14,741 nt of DNA, from contig CAZGMC010000103.1 in the NCBI GenBank assembly GCA_964526565.1, forward strand, positions 1-14,741. The letters are read 5' to 3'. Origin of the DNA: CAZGMC01 sp964526565. Its GTDB lineage: Bacteria; Pseudomonadota; Alphaproteobacteria; DSM-16000; Inquilinaceae. A program made the translations under genes and the position numbers. This document shows positions 1 to 5,891 of this stretch, piece after piece (position 1 is the first letter of the stretch; each line of letters starts with the position of its first letter). The notes under the pieces were generated by a model that saw only the letters and a list, made by a program, of their open reading frames with translations, was not told the DNA's origin and searched no databases.

Positions 1-156
1 GGCGGTATCTGCGGCATGCCCGGCGCCATCACCATCGGCGCGATCATCGGGCTGATCTGCGGCGGTGCCACCTGCATGGGCGGCATCATCATCAAGGGCG
101 GTATCTGCGGCATGCCCGGCGCCATCACCATCGGCGCGATCATCGGGCTGAACTGC
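1..156 (-). repeat. 96-bp in-frame tandem repeat inside the Met/Pro-rich gene
   Basis: Bases 1-60 recur at 97-156 with a single mismatch (56 versus 152, giving Ile versus Phe in the protein). The period is 96 bp, exactly 32 codons, so the repeat keeps the minus-strand frame. The intervening segment (61-96) has a looser relative after 157. Near-identity at DNA level suggests recent duplication. The array probably continues to the left of the window. Confidence 0.85.
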
Positions 157-572
157 GGCGGAACCTGCAGCGGCGGCATGACCGGGAACGGGCCGGGCTG
201 GGCCCCCTGGGCGGCGAACATCGGCCACTGCACCGTGACCGTGACCGGCGGCATCATCGAGGCACCCGGCTGTGCCTGCCCGGCGGCGGCCTGCGGCCAC
301 ACCATGGGCGGCAGGGCGGCCTGGGCCGAGGCGATGGCGCGGGTCGCCTCCAGCCCGACGATGACGATGATCATCGGCGGCGGCTGGACGGTGCCCTCCC
401 CGGCCAGCACGCGGGCATGAATGGCGGCGGGATTGGCGCTCAGGACAGCGGACTTGTCGTCGTCGTCGAGCTCGGCCTCGGCCATGACCGGCTCGGGTTC
501 CTGAATGAAGGCGCCCAGCTTCTTCGGGTCCGTCGCCAGATCGGACAGGAACTGCCTCAGCTTGTCCGACAT
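1..572 (-). CDS. LigA-like N-terminal domain protein with Met/Pro-rich tandem repeats (partial, C-terminus off the left edge)
   Basis: Function not recognised. The reading frame is open from an ATG at 572 to the window edge (190 codons, no stop). The start begins MSDKLRQFLSDLATD and is preceded by an AGGGGG ribosome-binding site. Residues 1 to about 60 form a short helical domain with the pattern F-x-x-DL-x-x-DP-x-x-L...P-x-x-VM...A...DP/NP-x-A-I, which from memory resembles the small LigA-type (protocatechuate 4,5-dioxygenase alpha-subunit-like) domain. It is followed by an acidic stretch (EAELDDDDK), a hydrophobic patch (PPPMIIVIVGLEA, about residues 68-80) and a tail very rich in Met, Pro, Gln and Ala. 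The last 60 or so visible residues contain a 32-residue tandem repeat built from motifs such as PMIAPMVMAPGMPQIPP. No catalytic residues are visible. A secreted, scaffold, metal-binding or peptide-precursor role are all possible. It is divergent from the ATP12 gene. The existence of the gene is fairly secure; any function is a guess. Confidence 0.7.
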   Translation of the reverse strand, partial: MSDKLRQFLSDLATDPKKLGAFIQEPEPVMAEAELDDDDKSAVLSANPAAIHARVLAGEGTVQPPPMIIVIVGLEATRAIASAQAALPPMVWPQAAAGQAQPGASMMPPVTVTVQWPMFAAQGAQPGPFPVMPPLQVPPQFSPMIAPMVMAPGMPQIPPLMMMPPMQVAPPQISPMIAPMVMAPGMPQIP

Positions 573-787
573 CTCATGCCCCCTGTTCTGTCGATGAAGG
601 AGTGAACCGGAACAGACGTCTGGTGGAGCGGACAGCCGGCACCCCCGGCCCGTGTCGCCCCTTGCGCCGCCGCCGCGCCGTCAGAGCCCAACCGGGAACA
701 ACTTAACACGGGATCTTCAAGGCGTCCAATCGGCAAGCGACTTCCTTCGGCCACAATCAACGGCATCAACGGCATAAGGCAGCCTTA

Positions 788-822
788 CCCCGTGCCGCGG
801 CAACCGCTGCCGGGGGTGTTTT
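788..822 (+). terminator. Terminator-like hairpin with short T-run in the leader of the ATP12 gene (possible attenuator)
   Basis: CCCCG (788-792) pairs with CGGGG (811-815). Inside it GC (794-795) pairs with GC (809-810), then GCGG (797-800) with CCGC (804-807) around a CAA loop; one base is bulged and one pair is mismatched. GTGTTTT follows at 816-822. No plus-strand gene lies upstream in the window, so it may be an attenuator in the ATP12 leader or a chance GC hairpin. A second small inverted repeat, TAAGG-CAG-CCTTA, sits just before it at 775-787. Confidence 0.35.
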
Positions 823-853
823 CGGCCGGCGGGGCTTGCTAGGTTACCCGTCC

Positions 854-1558
854 ATGAAGATGAAACGCTTTTACACGTCGGTCGCGGTGCAGCCGGTCGC
901 CGCCGGCTTCCATGTGCTGCTCGACCGCCGGCCGGTGCGGACCCCGATCAAGGCGCCGCTCAGGCTGCCGACGCAGGCACTGGCCGAAGCGGTGGCGGAG
1001 GAGTGGGCCGGGCAGGGCGAGTCCATCAACCTCTCGGAGTTGCACCTGACGCAGCTGGCGGCGACGGCGGTCGACCGGCTGTCGCTGCTGCGCGACGAGG
1101 TGATCGATACGGTTACAGCCTACGCCCACACCGATCTGCTGTGCCATCGCGTCGACCACCCGCTGGTCCTGGTGGAGCGCCAGCAGGCCTCGTGGCAGCC
1201 GCTGCTCGACTGGGCGGCGCTGACCTTCGACGCGCCGCTGAAGGTGACCCACGGCATCATTCCGGTGCCGCAGCCGCCTGAGGCGGTCGCCGCCCTGCGC
1301 AGCGCCGTGGCGACCTACGAGGACTACCACCTGGCGGCGCTGCAGAACGCGACGGCGCTGCTCGGCTCGCTGGTGCTGGGCCTGGCGCTGATGACCGGGC
1401 GCCTGCGCCCGGACGAAGCGTTCGATGTTGCCCAACTGGAGGAAACCTTCCAGATGGAGCGCTGGGGCGAGGACGCCGAAGCCGCCGCCCGACGCGCCGC
1501 CATCCGCCGCGAGGTCGAGGCGACGGCGCGGTTTACCCGGCTGCTGGAGCAGGCATGA
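854..1558 (+). CDS. ATP12 family F1-ATPase assembly chaperone
   Basis: A 234-residue protein of the ATP12 family, the chaperone that in mitochondria binds free F1 alpha subunit before assembly of the F1 catalytic core. Visible family features are the opening MKRFY, the segment VLLDRRPVRTP (21-31), LAEAVAEEWAGQGE (43-56), LTQLAATAVDR (65-75), YAHTDLLCHR (90-99), the RQ...W-x-PLL-x-W block (109-120) and the C-terminal WGEDAEA (204-210). Length is normal for bacterial members. The frame is open from a TTG at 836, but the ATG at 854 has an AGG about ten bases upstream and gives the usual N-terminus; ATG 860 is an alternative. The next plus-strand gene starts 66 bp after the stop, so the two may be co-transcribed. 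It is cytoplasmic. Family assignment is confident; the exact start is less so. Confidence 0.92.
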   Translation: MKMKRFYTSVAVQPVAAGFHVLLDRRPVRTPIKAPLRLPTQALAEAVAEEWAGQGESINLSELHLTQLAATAVDRLSLLRDEVIDTVTAYAHTDLLCHRVDHPLVLVERQQASWQPLLDWAALTFDAPLKVTHGIIPVPQPPEAVAALRSAVATYEDYHLAALQNATALLGSLVLGLALMTGRLRPDEAFDVAQLEETFQMERWGEDAEAAARRAAIRREVEATARFTRLLEQA

Positions 1559-1624
1559 CCGGGCTTCGGGGTGGCAGCCGACCTGCCGCTTGACGCTGCC
1601 GACGCGCGGCGGCACAGTGCCACC

Positions 1625-2293
1625 ATGAGTGCGATGGCATTCGATACGCTCGCCTTTGTCAAGAAGCTGACCGCGGCCGGCATGCCCGAGCCGCAGGCCG
1701 AAGTGCTGGCCGAAGCGCAGTTCCGGCTGTCCGAAGAGCAGGTCGCCACCAAGGACGACCTGGATGACCTGGCGCAGAGGCTGACCGCCGACCGCATGGC
1801 CGGGGAGGAGCGGCTGCGCGCCGAGATCGCCGCGGCGGAAGGTCGCCTGCGCGCCGAGTTCATCTCCGCGGCAGAGCGGCTGCGCGGGGAGCTGGTCAGT
1901 CTGGAGGAACGTCAACGGGACGACGTGGCCAGCCGCGAGAACCGGCTATGGGCAGCGCTGAAGGACCTCGAAGAACGGCTGCGCGCCGAGATTGCCGCTT
2001 CCGAAGAGCGGCTGCGCGGTGAGATCGTCGCATCGGAAGAGCGGTTGCGTGTGGAGATGCATGCGCTTGAAGAAAGGCTGAACGAACGCCTGTCTCATGA
2101 GATCGGGACGTTGCGCATGGAGCTTCGCACCGAGTTCAAGACCGAAATGGCCGCCTTGCGCGGCGACATGAGACTCCTCGAAGAGCGGCTCAGCGGGAGC
2201 ATGGCACGGCTGAAGGCCGACATCCTCAAATGGGTAATCGGCCTGATGATTGCCCAGATGGCCCTCAGCGCAACACTCATCTCGTTGTTCTGA
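1625..2293 (+). CDS. DUF1640-like membrane-anchored coiled-coil protein with hendecad repeats
   Basis: A 222-residue protein. Residues 1-45 (MAFDTLAFVKKLTAAGMPEPQAEVLAE...ATKDDL) match the N-terminal pattern of DUF1640 / CCDC90-type proteins, whose mitochondrial relatives include the MCU regulator MCUR1. Residues 61-159 are a long charged helix in which E-x-RL recurs at an exact 11-residue spacing (61, 72, 83, 94, 105, 116, 127, 138, 149), that is, eight or nine hendecads, followed by further helix and one transmembrane segment (about 201-221) at the extreme C-terminus. The expected topology is a cytoplasmic rod anchored by its tail. The family is often much shorter, so the rod looks expanded by in-frame 33-bp duplications. 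An upstream GTG at 1571 would add 18 residues unlike the family, so the ATG at 1625 was chosen. Function in bacteria is unknown to me. Confidence 0.82.
   Translation: MSAMAFDTLAFVKKLTAAGMPEPQAEVLAEAQFRLSEEQVATKDDLDDLAQRLTADRMAGEERLRAEIAAAEGRLRAEFISAAERLRGELVSLEERQRDDVASRENRLWAALKDLEERLRAEIAASEERLRGEIVASEERLRVEMHALEERLNERLSHEIGTLRMELRTEFKTEMAALRGDMRLLEERLSGSMARLKADILKWVIGLMIAQMALSATLISLF
1805..2102 (+). repeat. 33-bp degenerate tandem repeats encoding hendecads
   Basis: About nine successive 33-bp units begin with a GAG/GAA-GAG-CGG-like block and keep the frame. The units at 1970, 2003 and 2036 (encoding EERLRAEIAAS, EERLRGEIVAS, EERLRVEMHAL) are the most alike, while the units between 1904 and 1969 are diverged. 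They encode the coiled-coil rod of the DUF1640-like protein. Confidence 0.75.
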
Positions 2294-2301
2294 AACAGGT
2301 T

Positions 2302-2376
2302 GGGCTTGCGGTTATTGGCTGTCGGCGAGGATGCAAAGGTTTACGAACGATTGCCATAACGGCCAACCGTGAGCCC
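2302..2376. repeat. Imperfect inverted repeat downstream of the DUF1640-like gene
   Basis: GGGCTTGCGGTT (2302-2313) is complementary to AACCGTGAGCCC (2365-2376) with two mismatches, one of them able to form a wobble pair in RNA. The 51-bp interior contains GTTATTGGC and GCCATAAC, which can pair further. It starts 8 bp after the stop codon. It has no T-run, so a Rho-independent terminator is not claimed. Confidence 0.45.
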
Positions 2377-2402
2377 GCGCAGATTCGATACGAGAACATA
2401 TC

Positions 2403-2432
2403 TTGACAAAAGTAGTGGCTACAATGTACTGA
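2403..2432 (+). promoter_or_regulatory. Possible sigma70-type promoter for the small island gene
   Basis: TTGACA (2403-2408) is a perfect -35 hexamer. TACTGA (2427-2432) at 18 bp spacing is a weak -10. A better -10 look-alike, TACAAT, lies only 11 bp away and is too close. The start codon of the small ORF lies 38 bp downstream. Confidence 0.3.
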
Positions 2433-2469
2433 AATTTATGGAAATAAACTAAATTGGGCAAAATGTCTT

Positions 2470-2836
2470 ATGGATTACTCTCTTGAAGATCGCATTCTTG
2501 AGCGTCGCGTTGCTGAGATTGACAAACAGCTCTCCGTGACAAATCATGGCATCAATGTGGCAATTCGCGTCGTGTTGCCCATATTGTCGACTCTAATAGG
2601 TTTTCGTTCTTTGATTTTTTGGTGTTGTGGGTTTTATATCAAGGAATGAATTGGAGGACATTCAGGATAATGCGAGAGAACCCGAGGAGGCAGCAGAAGG
2701 CGCCGTCCGCGAGCTTGGTGGTTATTGCGAGGAACTGACGTCGCGCTGGATACAATTATTGAAAATTATGAGTGGCTACTGCTTTGCCTTAACGGCGACT
2801 GCAGGGTCATGGCCAGCACGGTCACGAACACCGTGA
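2470..2836 (+). pseudogene. Small membrane protein gene, probably frameshifted at a T6 run
   Basis: No family recognised. The frame from ATG 2470 encodes 59 residues (MDYSLEDRILERR...) and stops at 2647-2649. A second frame, offset by +1, is open from 2615 to 2836 and encodes ...SRNELEDIQDNAREPEEA... The two overlap only at 2615-2646, and a T6 run (2615-2620) sits at the start of that overlap. Reading it as five T residues joins them into one protein of about 121 residues. It would have a charged N-terminal helix, a continuous hydrophobic stretch (VLPILSTLIGF...LIFGVVGFIS) and a soluble acidic helix. That coherence argues for one gene broken by an indel, a sequencing error, or slippage. The last ~15 residues are merely antisense to potC, so the original C-terminus is probably lost. 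If the first ORF is intact it is a 59-residue protein at 2470-2649. Confidence 0.45.
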
Positions 2837-3614
2837 CGACGATCAGGGCGGTGGAGGCGGCGTTTACCTCCGGCGTTACCGAGAAGCGGACCATGGAGTA
2901 GACCTGGACCGGGAAGGTCACCGTCTCCGGCCCGGCGGTGAAGAACGTGATGACGAAGTCGTCGAGCGACAGGGTGAAGGCCAGCAGTCCGCCGGCGATG
3001 ATGCCGGGGCGCAGATAGGGCAGGATCACGTCGCGATAGGTCTGCCACTCGCCGGCCCCCAGGTCGCGCGCCGCCTCCTCCAGGCGGCGGTCGAAGCCGA
3101 TCAGACGGGCGCGCACCACGATCGCCGTGAACGGGAAGCAGAACGCCGTGTGGGCGATGACGATGGCGCTCAGGTTGAGCGGCCAGGGCAGGCCGGTCGG
3201 CCAGTCGATGCGGGCGAAGAACACCAGCATGGCCACGCCCATGCAGATCTCGGGGATGACGATCGGCAGCGCCATCAGCCCCTCGAACAGCGGCTTGCCG
3301 GGAAAGCGAAAGCGCCACAAGGCAATCGCCACGGTGGTGCCGACGACGATGCTCAGCACCGTGGCGGCGCAGGCGATCAGCAGGCTGTTGGTGAACGCCT
3401 CGAACAGGCGGTCATTGTGCCAGGCGCGGACGTACCAGTCGGTGGTGAAGCCGCGCCACACGATGTTGCGCCGGCTGTCGTTGAAACTGAACGCCATCAG
3501 CGTGACGATCGGCGCATAAAGGAACAGCAGCGTGGCGCCGACCGCGATCTGCAGCCACAGCCGCCGCCCGTAGTCGAGCGGCCCGGCCGGCTCGCGCCGC
3601 CGCCCCGCCGCCAT
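2766..3614 (-). CDS. potC: Spermidine/putrescine-type ABC transporter permease PotC
   Basis: A 282-residue inner-membrane permease of the PotC/PotI family, which forms the channel with PotB and takes substrate from the periplasmic PotD. It shows an N-terminal membrane segment (about 21-44), four to five further hydrophobic segments, the cytoplasmic EAA loop contacting the ATPase (EEAARDLGAGEW...ILPYLRPGI, 179-205) and the family-typical SLDDFVITFF (216-225). Its ATG follows the potB stop by 3 bp, with GGAGG in the potB end, so translation is probably coupled. Length is normal. The C-terminal tail after the last membrane segment is short and Ser-rich (LQSPLRQSSSHS) and uses AT-rich codons such as TTA and AGT unlike the rest of the gene, so the 3' end may have been rewritten by the adjacent island. 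Exact polyamine specificity is not visible. Confidence 0.9.
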   Translation of the reverse strand: MAAGRRREPAGPLDYGRRLWLQIAVGATLLFLYAPIVTLMAFSFNDSRRNIVWRGFTTDWYVRAWHNDRLFEAFTNSLLIACAATVLSIVVGTTVAIALWRFRFPGKPLFEGLMALPIVIPEICMGVAMLVFFARIDWPTGLPWPLNLSAIVIAHTAFCFPFTAIVVRARLIGFDRRLEEAARDLGAGEWQTYRDVILPYLRPGIIAGGLLAFTLSLDDFVITFFTAGPETVTFPVQVYSMVRFSVTPEVNAASTALIVVTVFVTVLAMTLQSPLRQSSSHS

Positions 3615-3617
3615 GCC

Positions 3618-4532
3618 TCAGGCCTCCGCCGGGCCGCGCCCGCGGGCGGCATAGGCCGCCCTGAGCGCCAGCGCACCGAACGTCACATACATCAGCAGGA
3701 ACGACAGCGCCGCGCCGAACGGCCAGTCGTTGGCCGCCTTGAACTGGCGCTCGATGATATTGCCGATCATCTGGCTGTCCGGCCCGCCGAGCAGGGTCGG
3801 CGTCAGGAACGAGCCCAGCGCCGGGATGAAGGTGATGATGACACCGGAGACAATGCCCGGCATGGCCATCGGCACGGTCACGCCGAAGAAGGTGCGCCAC
3901 TGGCCGGCGCCCAGGTCCAGGCTGGCCTCGATATAGGACTTGTCGAGCCGCTCCAGCGCCGCATACAGCGGCAGCACCATGAACGGCAGGTGCACGTAGA
4001 CCAGGCCGTAGACCACCGCGGCATGACTGTAGAGCAGTTCCAGCGGTTCGAACCGCTCGCCCAGCACCCAGGCCAGCCCGGCCAGCCCCAGCACCTCGCG
4101 TCCGCCCTCCCACAGCCATTCCAGCGACGCGTTGACGTAGCCGCGGGTGCGCAGCACGGCGATCAGCGCATAGGTGCGGATCAGCAGATTGGTCCAGAAC
4201 GGCAGGATGACGAGCAGCAGCAGGATCGCCTTCCACCGCCCCGGCGCGAAGCTGATCGCCATCGCCACCGGGAACCCGACGACCAGGCAGATCGCCGTGG
4301 TCAGCCCGGCGATCCACATGCTCTGCCAGACGATGCCGAGATACAGCGGGTCGAGGGCGCGGCCGTAATTGTCCAGCGTCCAGGTGATCTCGATGCCGAT
4401 GATGCCGACCTTCTCGCCGAAGCTCAGCACCCAGACGAAGCCGAGCGGCACCACGAAGAACGCCACCAGCCACACCGTCGCCGGCAGCGACAGGATGAAG
4501 AAGACGGCCTTGTTGCGCTTCCAGCTGTCCAT
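3618..4532 (-). CDS. potB: Spermidine/putrescine-type ABC transporter permease PotB
   Basis: A 304-residue inner-membrane permease of the PotB/PotH family, partner of PotC. It begins MDSWKRNKAVFF, has a first membrane helix at about 12-35, the LLLLVILPFWTNLLIRTYA block (104-122) characteristic of this family, an EAA loop (EASLDLGAGQW...VTVPMAMPGI, 202-227), and the PALGSFLTPTLLGGP motif (237-251) typical of PotB. Length matches the family. It is separated from potD upstream by 102 bp containing a GC hairpin, and from potC downstream by 3 bp. Assignment to the family is firm. Polyamine as substrate follows from the family and the neighbouring potD and puuA, not from residues seen here. Confidence 0.92.
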   Translation of the reverse strand: MDSWKRNKAVFFILSLPATVWLVAFFVVPLGFVWVLSFGEKVGIIGIEITWTLDNYGRALDPLYLGIVWQSMWIAGLTTAICLVVGFPVAMAISFAPGRWKAILLLLVILPFWTNLLIRTYALIAVLRTRGYVNASLEWLWEGGREVLGLAGLAWVLGERFEPLELLYSHAAVVYGLVYVHLPFMVLPLYAALERLDKSYIEASLDLGAGQWRTFFGVTVPMAMPGIVSGVIITFIPALGSFLTPTLLGGPDSQMIGNIIERQFKAANDWPFGAALSFLLMYVTFGALALRAAYAARGRGPAEA

Positions 4533-4577
4533 GCCCGCTGTCCCGGCCGGGCGGCGTCGCCGCGATGCGCTTCGGGG

Positions 4578-4592
4578 CGGCGCCTTGCGCCG
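4578..4592 (-). other. Hairpin in the potD-potB spacer
   Basis: CGGCGC and GCGCCG form a 6-bp stem around a 3-base loop in the 102-bp gap between the potD stop and the potB start. There is no T-run. Such structures between a binding-protein gene and permease genes often protect the upstream message and let the binding protein be made in excess; that role is inferred. Confidence 0.35.
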
Positions 4593-4634
4593 GTGCCACC
4601 TGTTTCCGGCTGACGTGCTTGCGGTGGCGGCCGC

Positions 4635-5711
4635 TCAGGCCGCCCGCACGCGGGTCATGCCTTCCTGGTAGAGGCGGACCACGTCCTCGCCCAGGTACAG
4701 GGCGATCTCGCTGCGGTCGAGCACCGCCTCGGGCGGGAAGATCGCCGGGTTGTCCAGGTAGTCCTCGTCCATCAGCGCCTTGGCGGCGGCATTGGGCAGG
4801 GCGTAGTAGACGAACGCCGCGATGTCGGCGTGCACCTCGGGCTCGAGGATGAAGTTGATGAATGCGTGCGCCTCGGCCAGGTGCGGTGCGCCGGTCGGAA
4901 TGGCGAAGCCGTCCTCCCAGATGACCGTCCCCTGGCGCGGGGCGACGAACGACAGGTCGTCGTCCTCCTCCATCACCTGCAGCACGTCCCCGTTGTACTC
5001 CATCGCCAGGTCGACCTCGCCGGACAGCAGCAGGTCCTGGCCATTGTCGCCGGCGATCGAGCGGACATTGTCCTTGGAGCGGATCAGCAGCTGGATCGCC
5101 TCCTCGATGTGCGTCGGGTCGGTCGTGTTGAGCGAGTGGCCGAGATGCTTCAGCGCCGCGTGGATCACGTCCTGGGGCTCGCCAAGCCAGGAGATGCGGC
5201 CGGCATGGGGCGCGCTCTCGTCGAACATGACGCCCCAGGTGTCCGGCGCGCCGGCCAGTGCCGAGCGGCGGTAGCCGATGCCGACCGTGCCCCAGAAGTA
5301 CGGCACGGTGTGCTGCCGGCCGGGGTCGGTGACCGGGTCCATGAAGCGCGGCTCGATGTTGGCCAGGTTGGGGATCAGCGCGTGGTCGAGCGGCTGGATC
5401 ATCTGCGCCAGGATCATGCGCTGGGCATAGTCGGCGGTCGGCACGATCACGTCGTAGCCGGGGTTGCCCTCGCGCAGCCGGGCGAACAGCTCGGCATTGT
5501 CGGCGAACAGGTCGTAGCGGACATCGATGCCGGTCGCCGCCGTGAAGTCCTGCAGCGTCGTCTCACCGATATAGGTGTCCCAGTTGAAGACGTTGACCTG
5601 GCGCTGCTGGGCGGCGGCCAGGTGCGGCCACAGCGGCACCGAGGCGGCGACGGCGAGCGAGCCCTTGACGAACTGGCGGCGCGAGGCGCGCGCGTGCAGT
5701 CTCCGGATCAT
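4635..5711 (-). CDS. potD: Polyamine-binding periplasmic protein PotD-like, Tat-exported
   Basis: A 358-residue extracellular solute-binding protein of the PotD/PotF family. It delivers polyamine in the periplasm to the PotB-PotC channel. The N-terminus carries a twin-arginine signal: SRRQFVKG (10-17), a hydrophobic core, then LAAA with cleavage expected near residue 34. The mature part starts with VNVFNWDTYIG (39-49), the usual family opening, followed by ATGIDVRYDLFADN, the YDVIVPTADYAQRM segment, PYFWGTVGIGY and YNGDVLQVMEEDD. The frame extends upstream to 5828, but the ATG at 5711 has GGGAG before it and places the Tat motif correctly. It is first gene of potD-potB-potC; a promoter candidate lies at 5807-5835. 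The usual ATPase gene is not next to it. Which polyamine is bound cannot be read with confidence. Confidence 0.92.
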   Translation of the reverse strand: MIRRLHARASRRQFVKGSLAVAASVPLWPHLAAAQQRQVNVFNWDTYIGETTLQDFTAATGIDVRYDLFADNAELFARLREGNPGYDVIVPTADYAQRMILAQMIQPLDHALIPNLANIEPRFMDPVTDPGRQHTVPYFWGTVGIGYRRSALAGAPDTWGVMFDESAPHAGRISWLGEPQDVIHAALKHLGHSLNTTDPTHIEEAIQLLIRSKDNVRSIAGDNGQDLLLSGEVDLAMEYNGDVLQVMEEDDDLSFVAPRQGTVIWEDGFAIPTGAPHLAEAHAFINFILEPEVHADIAAFVYYALPNAAAKALMDEDYLDNPAIFPPEAVLDRSEIALYLGEDVVRLYQEGMTRVRAA

Positions 5712-5806
5712 GGCGGCACTCTCCCGGACGGCTGATGGCGACGGCGTGGTGCTGAAGGACGGCTCTGGTGCTGCGGCGGGCGCCGGCCACCCGGCCGACG
5801 GCGCGC

Positions 5807-5835
5807 ATTGAGACGTCGTTGTCCGCAATTGTCAA
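5807..5835 (-). promoter_or_regulatory. Candidate sigma70-type promoter for potDBC
   Basis: On the minus strand TTGACA (5835-5830) is followed after 17 bp by CTCAAT (5812-5807), a perfect -35 and a 3/6 -10. It would give a 5' leader of roughly 90 bases before the potD ATG. Confidence 0.45.
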
Positions 5836-5850
5836 TCGCTGTGCTGGACA

Positions 5851-5870
5851 GCTTTCCTTTCCGGGAAAGC
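5851..5870. repeat. Short inverted repeat upstream of the potD promoter
   Basis: GCTTTCC (5851-5857) and GGAAAGC (5864-5870) form a perfect 7-bp stem with a 6-base loop. It lies between the lipoprotein stop codon (5892) and the potD -35 box. It could end the lipoprotein message or bind a regulator of potD; there is no T-run on the minus strand. Confidence 0.35.
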
Positions 5871-5891
5871 GAGCCGATGCTGCCAAACGGC

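Larger units (their letters stand above)
2294..2765. other. AT-rich island between the DUF1640-like gene and potC
   Basis: Base composition falls sharply: 2401-2460 has 19 G/C of 60 and 2461-2520 has 25 of 60, against strongly GC-rich flanks. It holds an imperfect inverted repeat (2302-2313 with 2365-2376), a possible plus-strand promoter (2403-2432) and the small frameshifted gene described separately. No integrase, transposase or attachment site is visible. Composition suggests acquired DNA. Confidence 0.7.

Noticed and set aside
16..420. Plus-strand Gly/Ile/Cys-rich ORF that resembles a glycine-rich bacteriocin
   Set aside because: It is antisense to the minus-strand gene starting at 572, which has a good ribosome-binding site and a recognisable N-terminal domain. 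The Gly-rich look comes from reading Met/Pro codons backwards.
613..622. 10-bp palindrome CAGACGTCTG upstream of the left-edge gene as an operator
   Set aside because: Ten bases of symmetry are expected by chance at this scale and no convincing promoter lies next to it.
756..773. 9-bp tandem repeat ATCAACGGC x2 before the ATP12 gene
   Set aside because: Only two short copies, no link to a promoter or structure that I could define.
839..1915. 358-codon minus-strand ORF
   Set aside because: Antisense to the ATP12 and DUF1640-like genes; Arg/Gln/His-rich translation typical of GC-rich shadow frames and no domain seen.
2403..2425. TTGACA with TACAAT as a promoter
   Set aside because: The spacing is only 11 bp, too short for sigma70; the weaker TACTGA at 18 bp was used instead, with low confidence.
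3150..4613. 487-codon plus-strand ORF
   Set aside because: Antisense to potB and potC; low-complexity Arg/Gln/His/Asp composition.
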